Notes under the pieces: model-generated
Database searches by the model: none
What the model was told of the DNA's origin: nothing
The model's input: the letters and a program-made list of their open reading frames with translations, nothing else
Shown here: piece after piece, positions 1 through 9,038 of the stretch
How the letters are laid out: each line of letters opens with the position of its first letter
How positions within the stretch are numbered: the first letter of the stretch is position 1
Position numbers and translations under genes: made by a program
Assembly: GCA_037388505.1 (NCBI GenBank)
Contig: JARRKC010000005.1
Span: 1 to 64,000 of the forward strand
Source of the DNA: JARRKC01 sp037388505
GTDB lineage: Bacteria > Acidobacteriota > UBA6911 > RPQK01 > JAPXNP01
DNA length: 64,000 nucleotides
Reading direction: 5' to 3'

Positions 1-396
1 CCGCCGGATCCGGTCAAGCCTTCCTGGGACGAGGTCAACCAGGCGCAGCAGCAGCGCGATCGCCTCATCAACGACGCCCAGGCCGAATACAACGAGGTAA
101 TTCCCCGAGCGCGGGGCGAGGCGCAACAAGCGATATTGCAGGCGCAAGGGTATGCCGTGGAACGGACCAACCGAGCAGACGGGGATGCGTCGAGGTTCAA
201 GGCTCTGTACGAAGCCTATCGGCGGGCGCCGGAGGCGACCCGCAAGCGCCTCTACTTCGAAACAATGCAGAGAGTGCTTCCGAAATGGGGTGGAAAACTC
301 CTCCTCGACGGTGACGCGAAAGGGGTCCTGCCGCTCCTGCCGCTGGAGGCGCTGCAGAAGGCGGGTTTGAAGAATCAGGGAGGGGGAGGACAATGA
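1..396 (+). CDS. hflK: HflK, C-terminal part (5' end outside window)
   Basis: This is the C-terminal 131 residues of an SPFH/prohibitin-family membrane protein that pairs with HflC to form the large HflKC cage around the FtsH protease. The reading frame is open from base 1, so the N-terminal membrane segment and most of the SPFH domain lie outside the window. Visible here are the Ala/Gln/Arg-rich helix (RGEAQQAILQAQGYAVERTN region) and the YEAYRRAPEATRKRLYFETM block typical of the HflK C-terminal region. The stop overlaps the hflC start by 4 bases (ATGA), supporting translational coupling. Identity is secure from sequence plus neighbour. Confidence 0.93.
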   Translation, partial: PPDPVKPSWDEVNQAQQQRDRLINDAQAEYNEVIPRARGEAQQAILQAQGYAVERTNRADGDASRFKALYEAYRRAPEATRKRLYFETMQRVLPKWGGKLLLDGDAKGVLPLLPLEALQKAGLKNQGGGGQ

Positions 397-1331
397 AGAT
401 CACCCCGAAAATCATCATCATCGCAGTGGCAGGTCTCGTTCTGCTCGTGGCCCTACTTGACGGGCTCTATATCGTCGGCGAAACGGATCAGGTGATCATC
501 ACCCAGTTCGGAGAGCCGGTTGGGGCTCCGGTTGAAAAGCCGGGTATTCACTTCAAGATGCCCTTCGTACAAAACGCAAATTACTTCGACAGGCGCTTCC
601 TGGAATGGGACGGTGATCCCAATCAGGTGCCGACCAAGGACAAACGGTTCATCTGGGTCAATACCTACGCCCGCTGGAGGATTGCCGATCCGCTGAAGTT
701 CTTCCAGCGCCTTCGCGACGAACGCGGGGCCCAGTCACGTCTGGACGACATCCTCGACGGTGAAACCCGCAATTCCGTCGCCCGCCAAAACCTCGTCGAA
801 GTTGTGCGCACCAGCAACCGCGAGGAAGACTCCGTTCAACTCGAGTCGGAGGAGGAGCGCGTCATTCTGGAGCCTATCGAAAAGGGGCGTGAAGCGATCA
901 CCCGAGAGATCCTCAGCCGTGCGCAGGAGCGGGCGGCGGACCTCGGGATCGAGTTGATCGATCTACAGCTGAAGAGGATCAACTACGTCGAGGAGGTGCA
1001 GAAGGACGTCTTCGATCGGATGATCGCCGAACGAAACCGGATCGCTCAGCGCTTCCGTTCCGAGGGCCAGGGCGAGGCGGCCCGCATTCGAGGAGAAAAG
1101 GAGCGGGATCTCGCGCAAATCCAGTCGGAAGCCTATCGCACAGCCGAGGAGATTCGGGGTAAGGCGGACGCCCTCGCTACCGACACCTACTCGCAGGCCT
1201 ACAGCCGGGATGTCACCTTCTACACGTTCATGAAGAGCCTGGAGACTTACGAGGAGACGGCGGATGCGAACAGTACACTGATCCTGACCACGGACAGCGA
1301 TCTGCTCCGGTCCCTCAAGAAGACGCCGTGA
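393..1331 (+). CDS. hflC: HflC, FtsH protease modulator
   Basis: Partner of HflK in the HflKC complex, which regulates the membrane AAA protease FtsH. The 312-residue length is normal for the family. Residues about 6-26 form a single N-terminal membrane segment, followed by the SPFH domain (TDQVIITQFGEPVG start) and a long charged helical region with the ERNRIAQRFRSEGQGEAARI block typical of HflC. The ATG lies inside the end of hflK (4-base overlap), with the sequence AGGGAGGGGG just upstream acting as ribosome binding site. Nothing odd was seen; the two genes form a standard hflKC pair. Confidence 0.95.
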   Translation: MKITPKIIIIAVAGLVLLVALLDGLYIVGETDQVIITQFGEPVGAPVEKPGIHFKMPFVQNANYFDRRFLEWDGDPNQVPTKDKRFIWVNTYARWRIADPLKFFQRLRDERGAQSRLDDILDGETRNSVARQNLVEVVRTSNREEDSVQLESEEERVILEPIEKGREAITREILSRAQERAADLGIELIDLQLKRINYVEEVQKDVFDRMIAERNRIAQRFRSEGQGEAARIRGEKERDLAQIQSEAYRTAEEIRGKADALATDTYSQAYSRDVTFYTFMKSLETYEETADANSTLILTTDSDLLRSLKKTP

Positions 1332-1355
1332 TCCGCCGCCTGAAGTGTCCGGCAA

Positions 1356-1880
1356 TCACCAGCCGTTTCGCTCTCTCAGGCCCGTAATGTGCGCGAGGTG
1401 ATGCTTTCCGTGCCAGACATACATCTGGAGCGTGACGTCGAGATTGATGTCCCCCTCTTCGGGGTAACGGAAGGGTCGCGCGAATTCCGACTCCGAGAGC
1501 GAGCGCAAGAGCAGAGTCCAGCGTTCATGTGCGGCGGAAATGATGGCAAGGGACGGATCGATGGGTGCCGAACGCGCGTCGGCCAGTTCGGCCCAGGCGG
1601 CCTGATCGTAGGTCTTGATGGTCGGTTTCTCCTCCGTCAGAGCCAACCGGTAGCGAACATAGGCATTGATGTGACTGTCGGCGACGTGATGAACGACCTG
1701 TCGGACCGTCCACCCCTCCGGGCGATACGGCGTGTCGAGCTGCTCATCGCTCAGGTTTTCAACGGCCTGGCGCAGTTGCGCGGGCAACTCGCTCACGCTC
1801 TGGATCCATTGAAGTCTCTTCTCTGCCGTGACGGCGGGATCCTGTTGGAACTTCCCGATGGGATACTTGAGATCCTCCAT
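1356..1880 (-). CDS. DinB/YfiT-like putative metal-dependent hydrolase
   Basis: A 174-residue protein of the DinB four-helix-bundle superfamily, closest in pattern to Bacillus YfiT-type putative metal-dependent hydrolases or bacillithiol/mycothiol-type transferases. It starts MEDLKYPIGKF, has PEGWTVRQVVHHVADSH in the middle and HGKHHLAHI near the C terminus; these histidines fit the three-His metal site of the family. The reading frame is open far upstream, but the ATG at 1880 is chosen because AAAGGAG lies 7 bases before it and the family N terminus begins there. It is divergent from the membrane protein at 2056. The substrate cannot be told. Confidence 0.85.
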   Translation of the reverse strand: MEDLKYPIGKFQQDPAVTAEKRLQWIQSVSELPAQLRQAVENLSDEQLDTPYRPEGWTVRQVVHHVADSHINAYVRYRLALTEEKPTIKTYDQAAWAELADARSAPIDPSLAIISAAHERWTLLLRSLSESEFARPFRYPEEGDINLDVTLQMYVWHGKHHLAHITGLRERNGW

Positions 1881-2055
1881 GTGTTTTTCTCCTTTTGTTC
1901 CCGGAAATGGAAGGAGTCCAGCCTCCGAATTGCCAGCGGGTATCTTATCCGATTCGAGGTTTCGTTGAAGCGTGTGGTGCGGCGAATTATGCTTGGGGAG
2001 CCGGAGACGCACGAAGGGGACACTCCCCAGCCGTCTCTGCTTCAAAGGGGGAGTT

Positions 2056-2484
2056 ATGGCCAACTTTGATCGGCAACAGTTTCGCCTGCTGCAGATTCTC
2101 TGGGGCTCTTTCCTGTTCTCGACCTTCGTCTGGGGTGGCCTAGCCTGGGCGCTGACCAGTGGGCGGCCTGAGCAAACCGGGATCCGCATGTTGTCCTTTT
2201 CCAAACCGCTGTTCATCGTTCTGAGCCTGGTGGCGATCTGCCTGTTCATCCTGGCCGCACAAATCGGCCGTTTCTTCCCCATCCGTTCGGCGGAGGATGA
2301 GGTTCGAAAAGGTCTGCATCGCTTCCAGATCCCCCTCATCCGGTACGCACTTTTCGAAGCGGTCGGTTTGGTGGGATTGATTGGCGCCCTGGTCGAACTC
2401 AGGTTCGAAACCTGCCTTCCATTCCTGCTGCTGGCCATCGCCGGCCTTCTCATGGTCCGCCCCCGGAGCCGATCCGTTTCATGA
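2056..2484 (+). CDS. Small four-helix membrane protein, unknown function
   Basis: A 142-residue hydrophobic protein I do not recognise. Four membrane segments can be seen at about residues 10-32, 47-70, 92-112 and 116-134; between the second and third is a short charged loop (SAEDEVRKGLHRFQ). An in-frame ATG upstream at 1972 exists, but the start at 2056 is preferred because GGGGGAG stands immediately before it. It is divergent from the DinB-like gene and 39 bases upstream of the LOG-family gene, so it may be cotranscribed with it. No catalytic motif is apparent. Confidence 0.7.
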   Translation: MANFDRQQFRLLQILWGSFLFSTFVWGGLAWALTSGRPEQTGIRMLSFSKPLFIVLSLVAICLFILAAQIGRFFPIRSAEDEVRKGLHRFQIPLIRYALFEAVGLVGLIGALVELRFETCLPFLLLAIAGLLMVRPRSRSVS

Positions 2485-2523
2485 GTCGCGCCCACGGCCC
2501 ACTCTCGACAGAGGAGACTTCTT

Positions 2524-3390
2524 GTGACCAAACCAACCGATGAACGGATTCAGGCCATCTTGACAGCACCGAGTTACCGGCTCGTCGAAGAGGACACCGA
2601 GTTTCTGGCCAGGGACGAACTTCGTCCAGTCCGAATGCAGCTCGAGCTGCTCAAGCCAGAGATCTTCTTCTCAGAACAGAACATCCATTCGACGATCGTG
2701 GTCTTCGGCGGGACGCAGATCGTCGAGCGATCCACGGCGGAGAGACGATTGCGAAGGGCCGAGGAGGCCCTGAAGGCGTTTCCGAACAATGCCAGCCTGG
2801 CCCGCGAGGTCGAGGTGGCCAAACGGATTCTGAGCAAAGCTTCCTACTACGACAAGGCGCGGGAATTCGCTCGGATCGTGGCCACTGAATCGAAGTCGGA
2901 ATCGAATCACCAGTACGTCATCGTGACCGGAGGCGGTCCCGGCATCATGGAAGCGGCCAACCGGGGAGCGTACGAGGCGGGAGCCCAGTCGATCGGGCTC
3001 AACATCACGCTGCCGACCGAGCAGAAACCCAATCCGTATATCACGCCTGGTCTCTGTTTCCAGTTCCACTATTTTGCCCTGCGCAAAATGCACTTTCTGC
3101 TGCGGGCTCAGGGCCTCGTGATCTTCCCGGGTGGATTCGGAACACTCGATGAACTGTTGGACGCTCTGACCCTGCGTCAGACGGATCGAATGCAGGAGAT
3201 TCCCATCATTCTATTCGGGCGTGACTATTGGGACAGGGTCGTCGACTTCCATTTTCTGGCAGACGAAGGCGCCATCCAGGACCGGCATCTCGAGTTGATC
3301 CAATACACCGATGAGCCGCGGGAGGCGTGGGAGATGATTCGCCGCTTCCACGGTCACGACCAGAAAGAGAAAGAGACCGGGGGAAAGTAG
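2524..3390 (+). CDS. LOG-family protein (putative nucleotide 5'-monophosphate nucleosidase)
   Basis: A 288-residue Rossmann-fold protein of the LOG/TIGR00730 family. Members hydrolyse nucleoside 5'-monophosphates (cytokinin activation in plants; nucleotide salvage or stress roles in bacteria). The nucleotide-binding motif GGGPGIMEAANRGA is at about residues 138-151 and the signature PGGFGTLDE at about 201-209. The N-terminal ~100 residues are an added helical region before the core, as in the longer bacterial forms. Translation starts at GTG with GAGGAG upstream. Its substrate is not determined by sequence; a lysine decarboxylase label sometimes used for this family would be wrong. Confidence 0.88.
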   Translation: MTKPTDERIQAILTAPSYRLVEEDTEFLARDELRPVRMQLELLKPEIFFSEQNIHSTIVVFGGTQIVERSTAERRLRRAEEALKAFPNNASLAREVEVAKRILSKASYYDKAREFARIVATESKSESNHQYVIVTGGGPGIMEAANRGAYEAGAQSIGLNITLPTEQKPNPYITPGLCFQFHYFALRKMHFLLRAQGLVIFPGGFGTLDELLDALTLRQTDRMQEIPIILFGRDYWDRVVDFHFLADEGAIQDRHLELIQYTDEPREAWEMIRRFHGHDQKEKETGGK

Positions 3391-3404
3391 TCGAGAGACG
3401 CAAT

Positions 3405-3674
3405 CTACTCGCGGGCGCGACTGAGCAGGCGCTTGTACCAGGGAACGCCGGCCCGTTTGAGTCTCTCCTCTCGTTGCTCCCGATCCTGCTCGCGAGCCAG
3501 TTTCTGGAGGAACGCGTCGCCTTCCGCTTCGTGACAGTGTTTGTATTTCTTGCCGCTACCGCACGGACAGGGATCGTTGCGCCCCACTCGAAGGACGCGG
3601 CGCGGCCCGAAATCCACGGACTTGGGGAGCCGGATCTTCTCACTGACTCCCGAAGCGGCTCTTCTGAAAAACAT
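3405..3674 (-). CDS. Small SEC-C motif protein
   Basis: An 89-residue protein whose centre carries the SEC-C zinc-binding motif (VGRNDPCPCGSGKKYKHCH, residues about 31-49), the same module found at the C terminus of SecA and in many small uncharacterised proteins. The rest is basic and helical (REQDREQREERLKRA). It is convergent with the LOG-family gene, with only 14 bases between stops. The ATG at 3674 has only a weak GACGAG upstream. The role is unknown; SEC-C modules usually bind zinc and a protein or ribosome partner. Confidence 0.8.
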   Translation of the reverse strand: MFFRRAASGVSEKIRLPKSVDFGPRRVLRVGRNDPCPCGSGKKYKHCHEAEGDAFLQKLAREQDREQREERLKRAGVPWYKRLLSRARE

Positions 3675-3792
3675 GTCTCGTCATTCCTGTCTTCGCGGCC
3701 TCACCGGGTCACGAAGTCATACTCGAATACTAACACGCCAAAAACAGCAGGTGTACCAGATGGGAAGCCCCGAGCCGTCGGAAGGCCCGTGC

Positions 3793-3798
3793 TATAGT
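3793..3798 (+). promoter_or_regulatory. Extended -10 (TGC TATAGT) for leaderless hpt
   Basis: TATAGT preceded by TGC, 6 bases before the ATG at 3805. Transcription starting about 7 bases after the hexamer would begin at or next to the A of the start codon. There is no Shine-Dalgarno in the short gap. Inferred from sequence only. Confidence 0.55.
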
Positions 3799-3804
3799 CC
3801 CCGC

Positions 3805-4338
3805 ATGGCCGAGTTGCCCGCCGTCTCTGAAGTGATCCTCAGCGAGGAGGAGATTCGACGTCGGGTCGACGAGATCGGAGTGCAGATCTCGGCCGACTAT
3901 CGTGACCGCGAGCCGCTGGTGGTCGCCGTGCTGAGGGGGGCCGCCATCTTCCATGCCGACCTGGTTCGACGCCTGGGGCCGCAGATTCGGATCGACTTCA
4001 TCGCTGTCTCCAGCTATGGCGCTGAAACCGAGAGTTCCGGAGAAGTCATGCTTGTCAAAGATCTCGAGACGAGCGTTCATGACACCGACCTGATTCTGGT
4101 CGAGGATATCGTCGATACCGGCCTGACACTGGACTACCTGGTTCGCCTCATCCAGAGTCGGCGTCCTCGTTCATTGAGAGTCTGCAGCCTGCTCTCGAAG
4201 ACGAGCCGGCGGAAGTTGCCGGTCCGCATCGACTATCTCGGCTTCGAGATTCCCGATCGGTTCGTTGTCGGCTATGGGCTGGATTTCGATCAGCGCTTCC
4301 GCAACCTTCCCTACCTCGGCGCCATCGACGGAATCTAA
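3805..4338 (+). CDS. hpt: Hypoxanthine phosphoribosyltransferase
   Basis: Purine salvage enzyme: hypoxanthine (or guanine) plus PRPP gives IMP (GMP) and pyrophosphate. The 177-residue length is typical. Motifs in order: LVVAVLRGAAIFHADLVRRL near the N terminus, the flexible-loop region with SSYG at about 71-74, the PRPP-binding loop ILVEDIVDTGLTL at about 95-107, and FVVGYGLDFDQRFRNLPYLG at the C terminus. The ATG at 3805 fits the family N terminus; an in-frame ATG at 3760 would add 15 residues but lies upstream of the likely -10 element. The gene stands alone. Confidence 0.95.
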   Translation: MAELPAVSEVILSEEEIRRRVDEIGVQISADYRDREPLVVAVLRGAAIFHADLVRRLGPQIRIDFIAVSSYGAETESSGEVMLVKDLETSVHDTDLILVEDIVDTGLTLDYLVRLIQSRRPRSLRVCSLLSKTSRRKLPVRIDYLGFEIPDRFVVGYGLDFDQRFRNLPYLGAIDGI

Positions 4339-4340
4339 GG

Positions 4341-4385
4341 AGATTGTCGATTTCCGATTTTCGATTTCGGGAAGCTGGAAGCTGG
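4341..4385. repeat. GATTTTCG/GGAAGCTGG low-complexity tract, copy 1
   Basis: A tract reading CGATTTCCGATTTTCGATTT followed by two GAAGCTG units. The same kind of sequence recurs at 48224-48310, in reverse at 31815-31849 and 49856-49909, and in variant form at 63684-63740, always between genes. Confidence 0.6.
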
Positions 4386-4424
4386 AATACGACGAAACCG
4401 GATGGTATCGAGTTCCCGGTTTCG

Positions 4425-4495
4425 GGGGCGTGTTGCCGAAATCCTTTCGACCCCGCCTCGACCCTTGGTACTCGTCCGTCGAGACTGACAGGACC
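4425..4495 (+). repeat. Dispersed GGCGTGTTGCC repeat, copy 1 (long form)
   Basis: About 70 bases that align, with about half a dozen differences, to 31710-31780. The shared core runs GGGCGTGTTGCCGAAATCCT, then ACCCCGCCTCGACC, then TGGTACTCGTCCGTCGAGA. Shorter copies of the core are at 4616-4650 (inverted) and 58555-58581. Confidence 0.8.
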
Positions 4496-4615
4496 GATTT
4501 CGCGCTACGAACGCCAAGAGCTTTAAAACAAAGAATTCCCTTGCATCCTTCGCGGCTTTGCGCGAAATCGAGTTGCCGAGGTTACGCACGGCTGCCGAGC
4601 CTCAGACCAAATCCG

Positions 4616-4650
4616 GGCCAAGACCCATTTGGGCAACACGCCCTCGGGTT
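4616..4650 (-). repeat. Dispersed GGCGTGTTGCC repeat, copy 2 (inverted, short form)
   Basis: GGGCAACACGCCC here is the reverse complement of the core at 4425. The flank (GACCCATTTGGGC) matches the reverse complement of the copy at 58555-58581, so these two belong to one subtype with the TTGCCCAAA version of the core. Confidence 0.7.
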
Positions 4651-5011
4651 CCGGGGTTTTACCGTTACGGGTTCTCACTTTGCTCCTTGCCGTTCAGCAC
4701 ATCCACAATGTCCGCTCCGTCCACTATGTCCTCGTCGTGCACTCCACCGACCCGGCCCCAGTTCCCGTTCTCCCGTTCTCTGGTTCTCCCGTCCTCACCG
4801 TCTGGCCTTCGGAGTTCAGCGTGAGCAACGCTCGAGTAGTCACGGCCGCACTTCGCCACCCTCGATCCCGTTTCCCGTTTCCCGATTCCCGTTTCCTCCT
4901 TCAAATCGTCTATGATGGTGTCAACATTGTTTTCATTTTCCATCTTTCTGTGTCGAAGACGGTTTTTTTCAGGCCGAGAACCCGGCCCGCAGGGCTGGGG
5001 GGAGGAGTTAC

Positions 5012-5575
5012 ATGATGCCGACGCGTGATTCCGCCTGGGATCTGCTGAACGAGTACACCAGCAATCCGAATCTCATCAAACACGCGCTGGCTGTGGAATC
5101 CGCCATGCGGGCCTACGCCGAGAAGTTCGGCGAAGACCCGGACGAATGGGGGGTCGCCGGGCTCATCCATGACTTCGACTACGACCGTTTTCCGGAGGAA
5201 CATCCCCGGAAGGGAGTCGCCATCCTCAGTGAACTCGGTTATCCGGAAGAGATTGTCCATGCCGTGAAGTCCCACGCCGATTTCACTGGGACTCCAAGGG
5301 ACCGTCTCATGGATCGTACCCTGTTTGCCGTCGATGAGTTGTGTGGCTTCATCACGGCGGCCACTCTGGTTCGGCCCGACAAACGCATAGCAGAGCTTTC
5401 CGTTCGGTCGGTCAAGAAGAGGATGAAGGACAAGGCGTTCGCCCGTGCGGTCAGCCGGGAAGATCTGCGCAGCGGGGCGGGGGCACTAGGTATTGAGCTG
5501 GACGAACACATCGGATTCGTCATCGCCGCAATGACCCGCATCGCAGGCGAACTGGGCCTCGATGGCAAGGAGTAA
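5012..5575 (+). CDS. HD-domain hydrolase
   Basis: A 187-residue HD-superfamily phosphohydrolase. Metal ligands visible are H24, the HD pair H53-D54 (LIHDFDYDRF), H64, and H84/H89 in VHAVKSHADF. Small stand-alone HD proteins of this type usually act on nucleotides or related phosphoesters; the substrate cannot be assigned. Start: ATG-ATG at 5012/5015 after a strong GGGGGGAGGAG. Its 3' end runs into the leader of acs, whose preferred start is 13 bases after the stop, so the two are probably cotranscribed. The C-terminal half (FITAATLVRPDKRIAEL) is typical of the family. Confidence 0.85.
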   Translation: MMPTRDSAWDLLNEYTSNPNLIKHALAVESAMRAYAEKFGEDPDEWGVAGLIHDFDYDRFPEEHPRKGVAILSELGYPEEIVHAVKSHADFTGTPRDRLMDRTLFAVDELCGFITAATLVRPDKRIAELSVRSVKKRMKDKAFARAVSREDLRSGAGALGIELDEHIGFVIAAMTRIAGELGLDGKE

Positions 5576-5588
5576 GGAGAAAGACGAA

Positions 5589-7550
<1,962 letters not shown>

Positions 7551-7553
7551 GAC

Positions 7554-7683
7554 ATCCATCCTTGGTTGTCCAGCTGACGGGACCGCGGCAACCGGGAAAG
7601 CTGCCCGGCGCATCGAAACTCGTTGCCCGTGTGCCCCGTCCAGGAGCCGTACCTTCGGGGCACCGGGACAACCTGAAAGGCGG
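7554..7683 (-). repeat. Structured intergenic repeat, copy A
   Basis: About 130 bases between acs and the phosphohexomutase. Its reverse complement aligns along its whole length with 53552-53690; conserved blocks include TTCGATGnGCCGGGCAGCTT and GCCGCGGTCCCGT. Internal pairing: GGTTGTCC (7564-7571) with GGACAACC (7666-7673), and GTGCCCCG (7631-7638) with CGGGGCAC (7656-7663). In the minus orientation it begins right after the stop of the mutase gene, just as copy B begins right after ispA. Confidence 0.8.
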
Positions 7684-7685
7684 TC

Positions 7686-9038
7686 CTACTCCCTCAAGTA
7701 CTCCAGTGCCGAGTCGATCAGCCGCCGGGCTTCCGATTCATCTCCAGCCTCTGCCGTAAGGCGCAGTAATGGTTCTGTGTTGGAGCCTCGGACCAGGAGC
7801 CAGCGATCCGGCCACATGACCTTCACCCCGTCCGTTAAATCGAGCGTCTCCTCTCGGTAGATGTGCCGCATCAGGCGCACGAAGGCCGCGGCCTCCCTCG
7901 AACGGCACGGAACGGAGGTCCTGACGGTCGCATACTGAGGCAGTGAAGCCAGGACTTGGGAGACCGGGAATGGGTTCAGTGCAAGGCGCTCCAGGATGAG
8001 CGCCATGGCCGCAAAACTGTCGCGGCAGTGGTTGATCCCGGGGATGATGACTCCACCGTTGCCTTCGCCACCGATCTGCGCTCCAACCTCGAGCATCTTT
8101 TCGAGTACATGAGCTTCTCCGACGGGACTGCGGTGGACGGCTCCTGCGCGGGCGCGGGCGATATCCTCGATCAGCCGGCTGGTTGCGACGCTGACGACGA
8201 CGGGCCCGGGATGCTTGCGCAGACTCTGGTCGATCGCCAGAGCCACCGTGAAGTCCTCGCCGGCCGGCTTTCCGCGTTCGTCGACGATCGCAACCCGGTC
8301 GGCATCAGCATCCTGCGCAAAACCGATGTCGGCACCGTATTCGAGTACCGCCGCGCCCAGTTCCGCAAGATTGCGGGGAGCAGGTTCGGGGCTTCTGGGG
8401 AAAGGCTCGCCCGGTGTCGTATGGATCTCGAACACCTCACAGTTCAGATTGCGCAGAAACGTCGGCGTCACTTTGGACGCCGACGCATTGCAGCAATCGA
8501 CGACGATGCGGAACTTGCGGTCCGCAATCGATCGCCGGTCCGTGAATTCGGTGACCGCCTGAATATGTTCGGAGGCGGCCGACTGGTCGATCTGAACTTC
8601 GGGGATGTCGTCGGCTTCCACTCGGGAAAAGACCCCCTGGTGGTACAGATCGAGCAGCTCTGAGAACTGGTAGGGGCGAAGAGCCTCTCCGGCCGACGTA
8701 CAAAACTTCAGGGCGTTCCACTCCAGCGGGTTGTGGCTGGCGGTGACACAGATCCCTCCAGCTTCGCCATGCTTCCGCACGTGGAACTGAAGCGTGGGTG
8801 TCGGAACGATCCCGAGGTGAACCGGAGTGCAGCCGACGGAGAGAAGCCCTGCAGTGACAGCAGGTGTCACCATGACCCGAGAGGGTCGCGTATCCGAGCC
8901 GACCGCAATCCGTCCTGTTCCACAATAGGTCCCGAAGGCGGCCGCGAAGGCAGCCACGATTTCCGGAGTCAGCGACTGGCCGGCGATCCCCCGAACGCCC
9001 GAAACTCCGATCTTCAGCGCCGGATGGTGTTCGGTCAT
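7686..9038 (-). CDS. Phosphohexomutase (phosphoglucosamine/phosphomannomutase type), intact paralog
   Basis: A 450-residue alpha-D-phosphohexomutase that moves phosphate between C1 and C6 of a hexose or hexosamine. All four family signatures are intact: phosphoserine loop TASHNP with S101, metal loop DADADR at about 241-246, sugar-binding GGEGNGG, and phosphate-binding RGSNTEPLLR near the C terminus. The N terminus (SGVRGIAG) is of the archaeal/PMM-like type rather than classical GlmM. Start ATG at 9038 has AGGAG before it and overlaps the stop of the upstream paralog by 4 bases (ATGA). Context with a NahK-like kinase suggests hexosamine or mannose 1-phosphate metabolism; the exact sugar is open. 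Confidence 0.88.
   Translation of the reverse strand: MTEHHPALKIGVSGVRGIAGQSLTPEIVAAFAAAFGTYCGTGRIAVGSDTRPSRVMVTPAVTAGLLSVGCTPVHLGIVPTPTLQFHVRKHGEAGGICVTASHNPLEWNALKFCTSAGEALRPYQFSELLDLYHQGVFSRVEADDIPEVQIDQSAASEHIQAVTEFTDRRSIADRKFRIVVDCCNASASKVTPTFLRNLNCEVFEIHTTPGEPFPRSPEPAPRNLAELGAAVLEYGADIGFAQDADADRVAIVDERGKPAGEDFTVALAIDQSLRKHPGPVVVSVATSRLIEDIARARAGAVHRSPVGEAHVLEKMLEVGAQIGGEGNGGVIIPGINHCRDSFAAMALILERLALNPFPVSQVLASLPQYATVRTSVPCRSREAAAFVRLMRHIYREETLDLTDGVKVMWPDRWLLVRGSNTEPLLRLTAEAGDESEARRLIDSALEYLRE

Larger units (their letters stand above)
4339..5011. other. 673-base intergenic region made mostly of repeat fragments
   Basis: No credible gene lies between hpt and the HD-domain gene. The region holds a GATTTTCG/GGAAGCTGG tract (4341-4385), two GGCGTGTTGCC repeat copies (4425-4495 and, inverted, 4616-4650), a segment at about 4510-4580 resembling the repeat after 58640 (CTTTGCG/GCGAAA-rich), and a pyrimidine-rich stretch built from TTCCCGTTCTCCCG-like units (about 4755-4905). 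A TATGAT at 4911-4916 could belong to a promoter for the HD-domain gene, but no good -35 was found. Confidence 0.7.

Noticed and set aside
1881..2531. Extension of the DinB-like protein to a 391-residue start at 2531
   Set aside because: The extra part is low in family resemblance and overlaps the membrane protein gene on the other strand; the internal ATG has a good ribosome binding site.
7554..7683. A tRNA or known riboswitch
   Set aside because: No cloverleaf with an anticodon arm or CCA end fits, and no riboswitch core that I know was seen. It is listed as a structured repeat.
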